Source of the DNA: Sulfitobacter sp. F26204
GTDB taxonomy: Bacteria; Pseudomonadota; Alphaproteobacteria; Rhodobacterales; Rhodobacteraceae
Reading direction: 5' to 3'
DNA length: 64,000 nt
NCBI RefSeq assembly: GCF_026410305.1
Contig: NZ_JAPMLQ010000001.1
Location: forward strand, 682,001-746,000
Positions 27,374-35,687 of the stretch are shown piece by piece (within the stretch, counting starts at the first letter, position 1; each line of letters starts with the position of its first letter). A program made the position numbers and the translations under genes. Below the pieces are notes generated by a model that did no database searches, was not told where the DNA came from, and saw only the letters and a program-made list of their open reading frames with translations.

Positions 27374-27661
27374 ATGAAACTCATTACCGTAGAGGCCAGT
27401 TTTTCCGCCTCGGATCTGGATGCCGCAATGGTTCTGTTTGAAGCACAAGCCGATCAGGTCCGCGCTATGAGTGCTTGCAAACATTATGCACTTTATCGAA
27501 AACCCTCGGGCGATGGCATTGCTATTCTTCAACACTGGGAAACGGCTGCGGCCTTTGATGCCTATCGTGCAAGCGATACCTTTGCCACATTGGGTCAGGG
27601 ATTGCGTCCCTTGATGTCAGCAGCGCCCGTGACCATCGTAGCAGAGGTTGATAGCAAATAG
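27374..27661 (+). CDS. Antibiotic biosynthesis monooxygenase (ABM)-like small protein
   Basis: A 95-aa dimeric ferredoxin-like alpha/beta-barrel candidate: MKLITVEASF, a helix with AMVLFEAQADQVRAM, YALYRKPSGDGIAILQHWETAAAFDAYRAS, as in YgiN-type quinol monooxygenases. The start is the ATG at 27374 after GGAG (TTGGAGCACCAAG). It ends 3 bp before the AraC gene ATG. No cofactor motif is expected in this family. Confidence 0.75.
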   Translation: MKLITVEASFSASDLDAAMVLFEAQADQVRAMSACKHYALYRKPSGDGIAILQHWETAAAFDAYRASDTFATLGQGLRPLMSAAPVTIVAEVDSK

Positions 27662-27664
27662 GTC

Positions 27665-28423
27665 ATGACCGAACGGGATCTTGCCGCCTATTGCTATTTT
27701 CAACAGATCGAACCGCGTTCGCCTATGAGCGCGGCTTTCGAACGCGACTATCTGTTGTATGCCGTGCGGGGGGCGCTGCGTCTTAATGTGGACGGTGCGA
27801 GTTGGCTGCTGCCGCCTTCTTTTGCCGCGTGGATTCCTGCGCGAACACCCTTTGTGGTGGAAATAGGTGCGCCGATCACAAGCTGTTCCGTGCTGGCTAA
27901 GCACGGTTTCTGCTTAGCCTTTCCCAAGACCGCCACGGTTTTTCAGATGTCGCCACTGGCGCGCCAGATGATCCGGCATTGCAAGGATTGGGGACCAGAC
28001 ATTGACCACCCGGATGAGGCCAAAGGATTCTTCCTGGCGCTACTGAACGTCTGCGGTGGCCTCGTGGCGCGTTCGGTTGATGTGAAACGGCCTTTTGCCA
28101 GCGATCCGGCCTTGCGGCGTGCCATCGAGGTGATGGAAGAACGTTTGTCCGAAAAGCTGACGGCGCAAGGCGTCGCCCAGGCCGTCAATCTGTCGGAACG
28201 CACGATGCAGCGGCGCTTTTCCGAGGATGTCGGTTTGTCGTGGTCTCGCGTTCTAACCCATCTGCGCATGATCCGTGCGATTGAACTTCTGTCGATCGAC
28301 GCTCTCTCAATCATCGAGATCGCGGGAGACTGTGGTTTCGCGTCGCTAAGCGCATTCAACCGCGCTTTCCTCACGTTTTCAAAAATGACGCCATCCCAAT
28401 ACCGCAAGTCGCTGAATGCCTAG
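27665..28423 (+). CDS. AraC-family transcriptional regulator
   Basis: A 252-aa regulator. The N-terminal half is a cupin-like sensor (YLLYAVRGALRLNVDGASWLLPPSFAAWIPARTP), and the C-terminal 100 residues form the double HTH of AraC (VAQAVNLSERTMQRRFSEDVGLSW; IAGDCGFASLSAFNRAFLTFSKMTPSQYRKS). It starts 3 bp after the ABM-like gene and probably regulates its own small operon. Confidence 0.9.
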   Translation: MTERDLAAYCYFQQIEPRSPMSAAFERDYLLYAVRGALRLNVDGASWLLPPSFAAWIPARTPFVVEIGAPITSCSVLAKHGFCLAFPKTATVFQMSPLARQMIRHCKDWGPDIDHPDEAKGFFLALLNVCGGLVARSVDVKRPFASDPALRRAIEVMEERLSEKLTAQGVAQAVNLSERTMQRRFSEDVGLSWSRVLTHLRMIRAIELLSIDALSIIEIAGDCGFASLSAFNRAFLTFSKMTPSQYRKSLNA

Positions 28424-28489
28424 GGGATGGAGTGGATGCTCAGGTCTTGGTCCGAGGTCGCCAGCTCAAGGTTGCGAGGTCCACAAAAA

Positions 28490-28516
28490 AAGGCGCAACC
28501 ACGCGGGTTGCACCTT
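28490..28516 (-). terminator. Intrinsic terminator after rpmE
   Basis: On the minus strand AAGGTGCAACC - CGCGT - GGTTGCGCCTT is followed by a T-run (28484-28490 complement). The 11-bp stem has one G-T pair. It ends the ribosomal-protein operon and may also serve the converging AraC operon. Confidence 0.88.
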
Positions 28517-28540
28517 GATTTTTCTGCTGGACTGAATCGC

Positions 28541-28762
28541 TTACAGCGACAGACCTGCATATTTGTTCTTGAATTTGGAAACGCGGCCACCGGTGTCCAT
28601 CAAGCGGCTTGATCCGCCTGTCCACGCTGGATGCACGGAAGGATCGATGTCCAAGGAAAGCTGGTCGCCTTCCTTGCCCCAGGTCGATTTCATTTCCACG
28701 ATCGTTCCATCGGTCATTTTGACGTTGATCATGTGGTATTCGGGATGTGTATCGGCTTTCAT
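28541..28762 (-). CDS. rpmE: 50S ribosomal protein L31
   Basis: A 73-aa L31: [35 protein letters not shown]. It lacks the four zinc-binding Cys of the C+ form, so it is the zinc-independent form common in alphaproteobacteria. It lies 11 bp after rplS, with the terminator at 28490-28516 after it. Confidence 0.96.
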   Translation of the reverse strand: MKADTHPEYHMINVKMTDGTIVEMKSTWGKEGDQLSLDIDPSVHPAWTGGSSRLMDTGGRVSKFKNKYAGLSL

Positions 28763-28773
28763 CGGTCCGCTCC

Positions 28774-29148
28774 TTACGCTTTTTTCGGCTTGTAGTTGGA
28801 GTTCTCAGTGATACGTGCGGATTTACCACGGCGCGAACGCAGGTAATACAATTTCGCACGGCGCACACGGCCACGACGCACCACGGTGATGCTGTCGATG
28901 TTGGTGGAGTGCAGCGGGAATACGCGCTCAACACCTTCGCCGAAGCTGATTTTACGCACGGTGAAGGACCCAGCAATGCCGTGACCGTTGTTACGTGCGA
29001 TACATACGCCTTCGTAGTTCTGGACGCGGGTACGTGTACCCTCAGTCACGCGAAAGCCTACGCGGATAGTGTCGCCCGCACGGAAATCGGGGATTTCCTT
29101 GGCCAATTCGGCGATCTGTTCCGCCTCGATTTCTGCGATCAGGTTCAT
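28774..29148 (-). CDS. rplS: 50S ribosomal protein L19
   Basis: A 124-aa L19 at the 30S-50S interface: [48 protein letters not shown], then [12 protein letters not shown]. The ATG at 29148 ([11 protein letters not shown]) follows AAAGGAG; the longer open frame is leader. The 272 bp upstream to trmD may hold its own promoter or leader. Confidence 0.97.
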   Translation of the reverse strand: MNLIAEIEAEQIAELAKEIPDFRAGDTIRVGFRVTEGTRTRVQNYEGVCIARNNGHGIAGSFTVRKISFGEGVERVFPLHSTNIDSITVVRRGRVRRAKLYYLRSRRGKSARITENSNYKPKKA

Positions 29149-29420
29149 CTGACGCTTCTCCTTTGATGATCGTGGTGTTCCACGAATATTGTTAAGCGAT
29201 CCAAGAGCTTCGGTCTGTTGTATCGGGTCGCACCGCAGTGGCCCACCGGAGGTAGCATCTTCATTCCTTGTCTGTTTTGCGCAAACACAAAACACCGGAG
29301 CCACGCAAAGTGATTCCGGATAGCCGGGGTATAAGGAGGTTGTGTTCCGGGATCAAGGGCTGTGCCGGGGTGAAATTGACCAGCGCGGCACAGGCAGTTT
29401 CGCGGGGGCGCTTGTTCGGT

Positions 29421-30206
29421 TTATTTACCCTGATTGCGCGTCCATAAATCGGGTCGACGTTCCTGCGTCAAACGTTCGCTCTCGGCCTTGCGCCATTCTG
29501 CAATCTTCTTGTGATTGCCGGACATCAGAACCGCGGGAATATCGCGGCCTTCCCAAGTGGCGGGGCGGGTATATTGAGGATGCTCCAGCAACCCGTTGGA
29601 ATGGCTTTCCTCTATCATGCTGTCCGCATTACCCAGGACACCGGGCAGCAAGCGCACGGTGGCGTCAATCATTGCCTGAGCGGCCAGTTCGCCCCCTGTC
29701 ATCACAAAATCGCCAAGCGAAACCTCGGTGATGCCAAAATGTTCGATCACCCGTTCGTCCACACCTTCAAAGCGACCGCAGAGCATGGTGACCCCAGCAC
29801 ATGTCGATAGATCCTGTGCCATTACCTGATCAAAGCGTTGGCCTCGCGGTGACATATAGAGGATCGGCCAGCGACCTCTTGCGCCGGCCTGCGCGGCTTC
29901 GATTGCAGGTCCGACCACATCGGCACGCATGACCATGCCGGCCCCGCCGCCGGCAGGCGTATCATCGACATTACGGTGTTTGCCAATCCCAAAGCGCCGC
30001 AGATCATGGGTGTGCAACTGCCACAATCCGTCCTGCAGGGCCTTGCCTGTCAGGCTCGCCCCGAGGACGCCGGGAAACAGATCGGGGAATAAAGTGACGA
30101 TCCGGGCTTGCCAGACATCACGATAGGTGGGCTTGTCCTGCATCAGTTCGCGGGGCTTGAGCGAGGCATGAACAGACTGTCTCCCATGGGAGCGGGAAGA
30201 CGTCAT
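29421..30206 (-). CDS. trmD: tRNA (guanine-37-N1)-methyltransferase
   Basis: A SPOUT methyltransferase forming m1G37 in tRNA to prevent +1 frameshifting. It shows ARIVTLFPDLFPG, DDTPAGGGAGMVMRADV, LCGRFEGVDERVIEHF and the knot segment SLGDFVMTGGELAA. The start is taken as the ATG at 30206, which overlaps the preceding stop as ATGA and gives a 261-aa protein with a short basic extension (SHGRQSVHASLKPREL), as I recall for Rhodobacteraceae; the ATG at 30143 (MQDKP) is an alternative. In the classic rpsP-rimM-trmD-rplS order. Confidence 0.95.
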   Translation of the reverse strand: MTSSRSHGRQSVHASLKPRELMQDKPTYRDVWQARIVTLFPDLFPGVLGASLTGKALQDGLWQLHTHDLRRFGIGKHRNVDDTPAGGGAGMVMRADVVGPAIEAAQAGARGRWPILYMSPRGQRFDQVMAQDLSTCAGVTMLCGRFEGVDERVIEHFGITEVSLGDFVMTGGELAAQAMIDATVRLLPGVLGNADSMIEESHSNGLLEHPQYTRPATWEGRDIPAVLMSGNHKKIAEWRKAESERLTQERRPDLWTRNQGK

Positions 30207-30994
30207 GATGTTAGCCCTGCTTCGGTCAGGATGGCCTGCTTGGCGGATTGACGCGCGTCCGGATCGGAAAAGGTGCGGTTGGCTTCCAGCATCGCGGCAA
30301 GGATCTCGGGCCGGTGGCGTCGATTGGCGGGGGGCAGGGCGGTCAATGCGGCACGCACCGACAACGGTACCTCGCAAAGGTCCAACATTGGATCAAGCGG
30401 ACCAAGTGGCAGGTCACGACAAGATTCGAGTGATTTGGAAAATACCGGAGTTGGCACGCGGCTAGCCACTTCCGATACCATGAAATCCAGGTCTGCGGCC
30501 TTGGCGTAAGTGTCTCGGAAAGTGTCGAAATCCAGCGTCATGCTTGAGGATTTGACATGTTCCCAATAGGCAGAGGCCAGCCATGGTTCGGGTGCGCGGG
30601 TTGTGAGATAGATGATGATCTCGGCCTCGGGATAGGCAGCGCGCAGAATTTCCCAATAGGTATAAAGCAGTACCGGCGATGCTGAATAATCCGCCAGGCT
30701 GCCCCGTCCGGGCAAATGTCCCGAAAGCTCTTCAGCCGATATGATCAATGTGCGGCGGGGCATGCCCGGGATGGCGTTCACCATCTCGCCAAAGCGCAAC
30801 TGGACCTTGATCAGCGTCAAGGGGTCAAGATCGGTCGAATATCCCCGCGCGGCTGAGACCACGTCCTTGAGGTGCCAGCGCAGTCGCAATGCAATCTGCT
30901 TTTTCAAAGCGACGCGGTTCTCGCGTAGGGAGGCCTGAATGCTGGACGTACCCGTTTTGTGAAAGCCCGCATGAAGGATAATGCGGCGGGGCAT
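30203..30994 (-). CDS. Sulfotransferase-fold protein inserted between rimM and trmD
   Basis: A 263-aa P-loop protein. HAGFHKTGTSSIQ at residues 8-20 matches the 5'-phosphosulfate (PAPS) loop of sulfotransferases, and an LIISAEELSG strand with IIIYLTTRAPEPWLASAYWEH matches the 3'-phosphate region of that fold. It is coupled on both sides (TGATG with rimM, ATGA with trmD), so it is embedded in the translation operon. The acceptor is unknown; it could be a glycan, lipid or something linked to ribosome/tRNA work. Confidence 0.8.
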   Translation of the reverse strand: MPRRIILHAGFHKTGTSSIQASLRENRVALKKQIALRLRWHLKDVVSAARGYSTDLDPLTLIKVQLRFGEMVNAIPGMPRRTLIISAEELSGHLPGRGSLADYSASPVLLYTYWEILRAAYPEAEIIIYLTTRAPEPWLASAYWEHVKSSSMTLDFDTFRDTYAKAADLDFMVSEVASRVPTPVFSKSLESCRDLPLGPLDPMLDLCEVPLSVRAALTALPPANRRHRPEILAAMLEANRTFSDPDARQSAKQAILTEAGLTS

Positions 30995-31530
30995 CAGCCC
31001 GTTTCGCTTTCTTCGGTATCGCTGCCGGGCAGGATACCCAGGGGCGGATCAGCGATGATGCGTTTTGCGGCCAGATCGACGGTGGGAACGGCTGTTTTGG
31101 TAAAAGGCAGGAAAACGGTATCGGTCTTGCCGGCCAATTGCAGTTCCAGCAGGTCGTCAGCGCCGTGATTGTGCACGGTCTTGACGCGGCCTAACAACTG
31201 TCCGCCGGTATCAAATACCTCAATCCCGACCAAATCAGCATGATAGAATTCATCGTCCGGCAGGGAGGGCAGCTGGCTGCGTTCCGCATACAGGACGGTG
31301 CCACGCAGGGCGTCGGCGTCCTCTTTGGTTGCCACCTCCGGTATGCGCGCTACAAAACCGCTCTTGATCGGGCGCAGGATGGCCAGGGCATATTGCCTGG
31401 CACGGTTTTCGGTCCATAGCGGGCTATAATTTTCAATCTCTTCGGGCACAGCACAATAGCTTTTGATGCGCAGTTCGCCGCGTACGCCATAAGCGCCGCC
31501 GATGGCCCCAACAGGGATTAAGTCAGTCAT
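30994..31530 (-). CDS. rimM: 16S rRNA processing protein RimM
   Basis: A 178-aa 30S maturation factor that binds S19. The N-terminal RimM domain has [18 protein letters not shown], and the C-terminal PRC-barrel has [36 protein letters not shown], ending DPPLGILPG. Start ATG at 31530 after GGAG, overlapping the preceding 49-aa gene stop by ATGA. It is followed by the sulfotransferase-fold gene. Confidence 0.96.
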   Translation of the reverse strand: MTDLIPVGAIGGAYGVRGELRIKSYCAVPEEIENYSPLWTENRARQYALAILRPIKSGFVARIPEVATKEDADALRGTVLYAERSQLPSLPDDEFYHADLVGIEVFDTGGQLLGRVKTVHNHGADDLLELQLAGKTDTVFLPFTKTAVPTVDLAAKRIIADPPLGILPGSDTEESETG

Positions 31531-31676
31531 TGCAATAACTCCGAATTGACACAGATCGTGCCGGTCCATTCGCCTTCACCGTTGGCGCATTCCTGCACCA
31601 TTTGCTGACGGTCGTACCAAATGCCAAGGGCAAAACCGAACAGCAAGGTCAGGAAAGGCAGGATCAGGCGCAACAT
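31527..31676 (-). CDS. 49-aa single-pass membrane protein upstream of rimM
   Basis: [21 protein letters not shown] forms one membrane helix, followed by a soluble C-terminus with Cys-x9-Cys ([17 protein letters not shown]). It is translationally coupled to rimM by ATGA overlap. The ATG at 31676 is used; the longer frame adds 14 residues. Family unknown, but the coupling and compact form make it a real gene. Confidence 0.7.
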   Translation of the reverse strand: MLRLILPFLTLLFGFALGIWYDRQQMVQECANGEGEWTGTICVNSELLQ

Positions 31677-32253
31677 CAGCGGTCCTCGATATGCAGGTTG
31701 CGAGGGCGGGCCTCCCAACCTTTGGTTTCCAATTCAGGCGTCAAGATGCTTTCGCCTGGCCATGCGCGGTATCGACAGGCCATCAGCATACTCCCCTTTC
31801 ATGACGCTCAAGATCAGTGTTCGGGCCTTCAGGGTCAAGAACAGAAACCCGGTAATCTATGGGGGCAAGCCCACGTGCGGCCTGCTACATCAGATTGATC
31901 AGTCAGAAGACAGATCGGACGCGCGAGCTACCATGCAATTCGGGCAGTATTCCCAGATCGTGAGAAGCGTTTATGATGGTGAGGTATCTTCGCAGTTGCT
32001 TGTCCGCCCCCTCAAAGGCCATGCGTTGGCACAATCCGGCCTCTCTGAGATGGGAAAAGGGAAAGCAATATTGCGCCCGGATTCGGACAGATCGACCGTG
32101 CAGGCGCAAATAAAGCGGATGAGACCAGGTGAAACAAGGTCTCATCCACGGCATATGACCGACCGTAGCGCAAGTCGCGTCGCCGCAGCATCAACCGGTG
32201 TAAACCGGTATGGGGCGCGTTTGAAAACCCGTCCATACCGGTATGTCCGTTGC
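31677..32253. other. 577-bp intergenic region between rpsP and rimM block
   Basis: A large gap inside an otherwise compact operon. It holds a 10-bp inverted repeat at 32204-32242 near the rpsP end. Several overlapping open frames on both strands have no recognisable domain or start signal. Could contain a second promoter for the rimM-trmD part. Confidence 0.5.
32204..32242. repeat. Inverted repeat ACCGGTATGG/CCATACCGGT downstream of rpsP
   Basis: Perfect 10-bp arms at 32204-32213 and 32233-32242 with a 19-nt loop, 12 bp after the rpsP stop. There is no T-run on either side. An extra ACCGGT sits just outside the left arm (32194-32199). It may be a processing or RNase-stop hairpin. Confidence 0.7.
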
Positions 32254-32655
32254 TTATTCTGCTGCGGCTTCTTCGTCGGCAGGTGCCTCTGCCGGGGCTG
32301 CTGCTGCTTCCGCTGCTGCTGCGGCCTTGTCAGCTTTCTCCTGAACGCGGTCCTGAGCTTTCTTGCCGGGTGTACCTTTTTTCGGGTTGCTACGCTCTGT
32401 CTTGGGGAGGGCACCAGCAGCTTCGAGCATGCGACGCACACGGTCTGTAGGCTGTGCGCCCTTATCCATCCATTCCTTTACTTTCTCGACATCCATTTTC
32501 ACGCGCTCTTCGCTGTCTTTCGGCAGCAGCGGGTTATATGTGCCCAGCTTCTCGATAAAGCGGCCATCTCGTGGCATGCGGCTGTCCGCAGCAACGATAC
32601 GGTAGAAGGGGCGCTTTTTGGAGCCGCCGCGGGCGAGACGAATTTTCATAGCCAT
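32254..32655 (-). CDS. rpsP: 30S ribosomal protein S16
   Basis: S16 core [40 protein letters not shown], total 133 aa because of a C-terminal Ala/Glu-rich, low-complexity tail ([19 protein letters not shown]), longer than the ~80-aa E. coli protein but common in alphaproteobacteria. The start may be 32655 (MAMKIR) or 32649 (MKIR). It follows the chorismate mutase gene by 45 bp. Confidence 0.97.
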   Translation of the reverse strand: MAMKIRLARGGSKKRPFYRIVAADSRMPRDGRFIEKLGTYNPLLPKDSEERVKMDVEKVKEWMDKGAQPTDRVRRMLEAAGALPKTERSNPKKGTPGKKAQDRVQEKADKAAAAAEAAAAPAEAPADEEAAAE

Positions 32656-32700
32656 GGTGTGTAGTCCTTTAGGTTGGTGTCGTGGTGGGTCTTACCCACC

Positions 32701-32997
32701 TTACGATTGGTGACTTTTGTGGTGCTGAATGACTTCAGCGATGATGAAGTTCAGGAACTTCTTGGCAAATTCGGGATCAAGATCGGCCCGGTTTGCCAAA
32801 TCTTCGAGCCGCGCGATCTGATCCGCTTCGCGGTTTGGATCGGACGGGGGAAGGTCGTGTTCGGCTTTGAGTTTCCCCACAGCCTGTGTGTGTTTGAACC
32901 GCTCGCCCAGTGTATAGACAAGGATCGCATCCAGGCGGTCGATGGAGGCGCGATGGTCAGCGAGTACCTCGGCGGCGAGTTTGGCGGTATCGGTCAT
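32701..32997 (-). CDS. Chorismate mutase (AroQ class)
   Basis: A 98-aa all-helical protein. ADHRASIDRLDAILVYTLGERFKHTQAVGKLKAEH shows the AroQ pattern R-x-x-I-D-x-x-D-x-x-L, and a later Arg in EADQIARLEDLANR; it converts chorismate to prephenate for Phe/Tyr synthesis. Start ATG at 32997 overlaps the stop of the GNAT gene as ATGA. Placement before rpsP makes it cotranscribed with ribosome genes. Confidence 0.88.
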   Translation of the reverse strand: MTDTAKLAAEVLADHRASIDRLDAILVYTLGERFKHTQAVGKLKAEHDLPPSDPNREADQIARLEDLANRADLDPEFAKKFLNFIIAEVIQHHKSHQS

Positions 32998-33515
32998 GCG
33001 GCCTCCTTGGGGTGGCGCCATACCTGGCAGGGTTTGTTCAGGACAACACCTTCGCGCTCGTATGTCGCGCCAAGCTTGGCAGCGAGGGCGAGCGAACGAC
33101 TGTTATCCGCGTGGATGTAGCTGATGGGGCTGTCGAGACCCAAATGCACGGCGGCATAGGCGCGCGCTGCACGGGCGGCCTCATAGGCATAGCCTTGGCC
33201 TTCGGCGTGGGCAAACAGCGTCCAACCCAATTCGGGTTCATCAAATGCGGGTGGATTACCGATGCCGACCCAGCCCAGAAAATCCCCGGTCTTGCGATGC
33301 TCTATGTGCCAAACGCCATGCCCACGAATTGCCCAGTGACCAATACGCGAAGCAAGCTTTGCAAAGGTCTCGTTCGCATCTGCGGGGCCACCGACCATAT
33401 GACTGCGCTCTGTCTCGAAAAACGCAGTCAACGTCGGCAGATCCGACTTGCGCGGCGCACGCAGGGTCAACCGCTGGGTGTCGAGCACCGGAATGGGATC
33501 GGTCATGGCAATCAT
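32994..33515 (-). CDS. GNAT-family N-acetyltransferase (RimJ-like), first copy downstream of ffh pair
   Basis: A 173-aa Acetyltransf_3 protein: LDTQRLTLRAPRKSDL, GDFLGWVGIG, ELGWTLFAHAEGQGYAYEAARA (acetyl-CoA loop) and YIHADNSRSLALAAKLGA. The start at 33515 overlaps the preceding GNAT stop as ATGA; the ATG at 33506 (MTDPIPV) is an alternative. It shows the same plan as the next gene upstream, probably an old tandem duplication. Confidence 0.88.
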   Translation of the reverse strand: MIAMTDPIPVLDTQRLTLRAPRKSDLPTLTAFFETERSHMVGGPADANETFAKLASRIGHWAIRGHGVWHIEHRKTGDFLGWVGIGNPPAFDEPELGWTLFAHAEGQGYAYEAARAARAYAAVHLGLDSPISYIHADNSRSLALAAKLGATYEREGVVLNKPCQVWRHPKEAA

Positions 33516-34039
33516 GCGGCAGGTTCCGCTGGGTTCGGGTGGCGGTAGATCATCAGTGGGCCGTGGCGGGGGTGGTCATAGTCAGGCTCTCGAACGGCGC
33601 CCATGCTTTCTGCTACGCGAACAGAGGCATCATTTCCTGGGTTGATCATGCTTATTGCGGTAGTCCAGCCCAATGCTTCATAGGCATGTGCCAGTGCTGC
33701 CCGGCCAGCCTCACGGGCGTAGCCCTTGCCGGTGCCAGACCAGATGTACCAGCCGATTTCTTTCTCTGGCCAATCAAGGGGTTGGTGCAGACCGACAAGG
33801 CCGATAGCCGTGTTATCGTCTTTCAAAGTCACCATCCAACGGCCAAAACCGCGCATACTCCAATGGCCGATCACTTGGCAGAGATAGCGCCAAGCTTCTG
33901 CTTCGGTTTGTTTGCCGCCAATATAGCGGGTTGCGTCCGAGGCTAAGAAAGACGCAAACGGGGCGTGATCCTGAGGGCCTGGAGCGCGCAAGATCAACCG
34001 TTCGGTCTCAAGTGTGGGTATGGAGTTAGCTGTAATCAC
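33512..34039 (-). CDS. GNAT-family N-acetyltransferase (RimJ-like), ffh-proximal copy
   Basis: A 175-aa acetyltransferase: LETERLILRAPGPQDHAPF, AIGLVGLHQPL, EIGWYIWSGTGKGYAREAGRA and MINPGNDASVRVAESMGA. It overlaps the ffh stop as ATGA, so it is coupled to SRP synthesis. The sequence is similar in layout to the neighbour at 32994-33515 but clearly diverged, so the substrates may differ. RimJ-type enzymes acetylate ribosomal-protein N-termini; the target here is not known. Confidence 0.88.
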   Translation of the reverse strand: MITANSIPTLETERLILRAPGPQDHAPFASFLASDATRYIGGKQTEAEAWRYLCQVIGHWSMRGFGRWMVTLKDDNTAIGLVGLHQPLDWPEKEIGWYIWSGTGKGYAREAGRAALAHAYEALGWTTAISMINPGNDASVRVAESMGAVREPDYDHPRHGPLMIYRHPNPAEPAA

Positions 34040-35532
34040 TTCTTCTTCCCAAATCCAGACAGCCCGGGGGGCAGGCCCATGCCGCCGCCCATGCCGGGCA
34101 GCTTACCGCCCATCGCCTTGGCCGCCGCTTCCATTGCCTTGGGGTCCATCTGACCGGCCATTGCTGCCGGGTCCATGCCGCCCTTGCCCATCATGCCTTT
34201 CATGGCTTGTTTGAGCATGCCACCTTTTCCCATTTTGCCCATCTTCTTCATCATGTCGGACATCTGGCGATGCATTTTCATCAGCTTGTTGAGGTCGGAA
34301 ACCTCCATGCCGGCACCCTTGGCGATACGTTTCTTGCGGCTGGCTTGCAGCAGTGCGGGATTGGCGCGTTCTTTCTTGGTCATCGACTGAATCAAGGCGA
34401 TCTGGCGCAGCAGAACCTTGTCATCAAGGCCTGCGTCCTCGACCTGTTTGGCCATTTTGCCCATGCCGGGCATCATACCCATCATGCCCTGCATGCCGCC
34501 CATCTTCATCATTTGTTCAAGCTGCATCTTCAGGTCGTTCATATTGAACTGACCCTTCGCCATGCGCTTCATCATGCGTTCGGCCTGTTCAGCCTCGATG
34601 GTTTCCTGTGCCTTTTCAACCAGTGCAACAATATCGCCCATGCCGAGGATTCGGCCCGCGATGCGTTCCGGCTCGAAGGTCTCAAGGGCGTCCATCTTTT
34701 CGCCGAGACCCACGAATTTGATCGGTTTTCCCGTGACGGCCCGCATGGACAGTGCCGCGCCGCCGCGCCCGTCGCCATCCATGCGTGTCAGGACGACACC
34801 GGTAATACCGATACGTTCGTCAAAGTTTTCAGCAGTATGTACCGCGTCCTGACCTGTCAGGCCGTCAACCACCAGCAATGTCTCGCGCGGGGTGACGACG
34901 TCACGCACTGCTTCGACCTGTTGCATTAGTTCTTCGTCAATCGACAGACGCCCGGCCGTGTCCAGCATATAGACGTCATAGCCGCCCAGACCCGCTTGGG
35001 TCTTGGCGCGTTTGGTGATCGCAACGGGATCCTCGCCTTTGACAATCGGCAGGGTGTCAACGCCGATTTGCGCCCCGAGAATCGCAAGCTGTTCCATCGC
35101 CGCAGGGCGGTTCACATCCAATGACGCCATCAAAACACGCTTGCCGTCTTTTTCCTTGAGGCGTTTGGCGAGCTTTGCAGTTGTTGTCGTCTTGCCACCG
35201 CCCTGCAGGCCGACCATCAGGATCGGAGCCGGCGGATTATCTACCTTGAGTGCGCCGGGTTCGCCTTCGCCTGAAAGCACGTCAATCAGGGCGTCATGCA
35301 CGATCTTGACGACCTGCTGACCGGGGGTGACGGATTTGGTAACGGCTTGACCGGTGGCTTTCTCCTGCACCGCTTTGACAAAGTCACGCGCGACGGGAAG
35401 CGAAACATCCGCCTCAAGCAAGGCTACGCGTACCTCGCGCAGGGCTGTTTTCACATCCTCTTCGGACAGTGCGCCCTGTTTGGTCAGGCGGTCAAAGACG
35501 CCGGACAGGCGTTCACTGAGGTTCTCAAACAT
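34036..35532 (-). CDS. ffh: Signal recognition particle protein Ffh (SRP54)
   Basis: A 498-aa GTPase that with 4.5S RNA brings nascent membrane proteins to FtsY. An N-domain (MFENLSERLSGVFDRLTKQG), a G-domain with GLQGGGKTTT, DTAGRLSIDEELM and TRMDGDGRGGAALS, and a Met-rich M-domain at the C-terminus (GMQGMMGMMPGMGKM; MHRQMSDMMKKMG). Start ATG at 35532 after GAGAAGGGG. It heads the operon that continues into the GNATs, chorismate mutase and rpsP. Confidence 0.97.
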   Translation of the reverse strand: MFENLSERLSGVFDRLTKQGALSEEDVKTALREVRVALLEADVSLPVARDFVKAVQEKATGQAVTKSVTPGQQVVKIVHDALIDVLSGEGEPGALKVDNPPAPILMVGLQGGGKTTTTAKLAKRLKEKDGKRVLMASLDVNRPAAMEQLAILGAQIGVDTLPIVKGEDPVAITKRAKTQAGLGGYDVYMLDTAGRLSIDEELMQQVEAVRDVVTPRETLLVVDGLTGQDAVHTAENFDERIGITGVVLTRMDGDGRGGAALSMRAVTGKPIKFVGLGEKMDALETFEPERIAGRILGMGDIVALVEKAQETIEAEQAERMMKRMAKGQFNMNDLKMQLEQMMKMGGMQGMMGMMPGMGKMAKQVEDAGLDDKVLLRQIALIQSMTKKERANPALLQASRKKRIAKGAGMEVSDLNKLMKMHRQMSDMMKKMGKMGKGGMLKQAMKGMMGKGGMDPAAMAGQMDPKAMEAAAKAMGGKLPGMGGGMGLPPGLSGFGKKK

Positions 35533-35687
35533 GGGCGATTGCCCCTTCTCGGTTCGGTTGCGGTTGGTCCAATGTAGGAACCCTCGCGAAAATGCACAAA
35601 CGCCCCAGTGGGCGCAACGCGCTGACTGAGGGCGATCCCTGTTCATACAGGGACCGGAAGGCCAAGCTTCCGGAGATCAGGTTGCGT

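Noticed and set aside
31621-32664. 347-codon plus-strand frame across the rpsP-rimM gap
   Set aside because: It covers rpsP in antisense, has Cys/Leu-rich low-complexity sequence and no motif.
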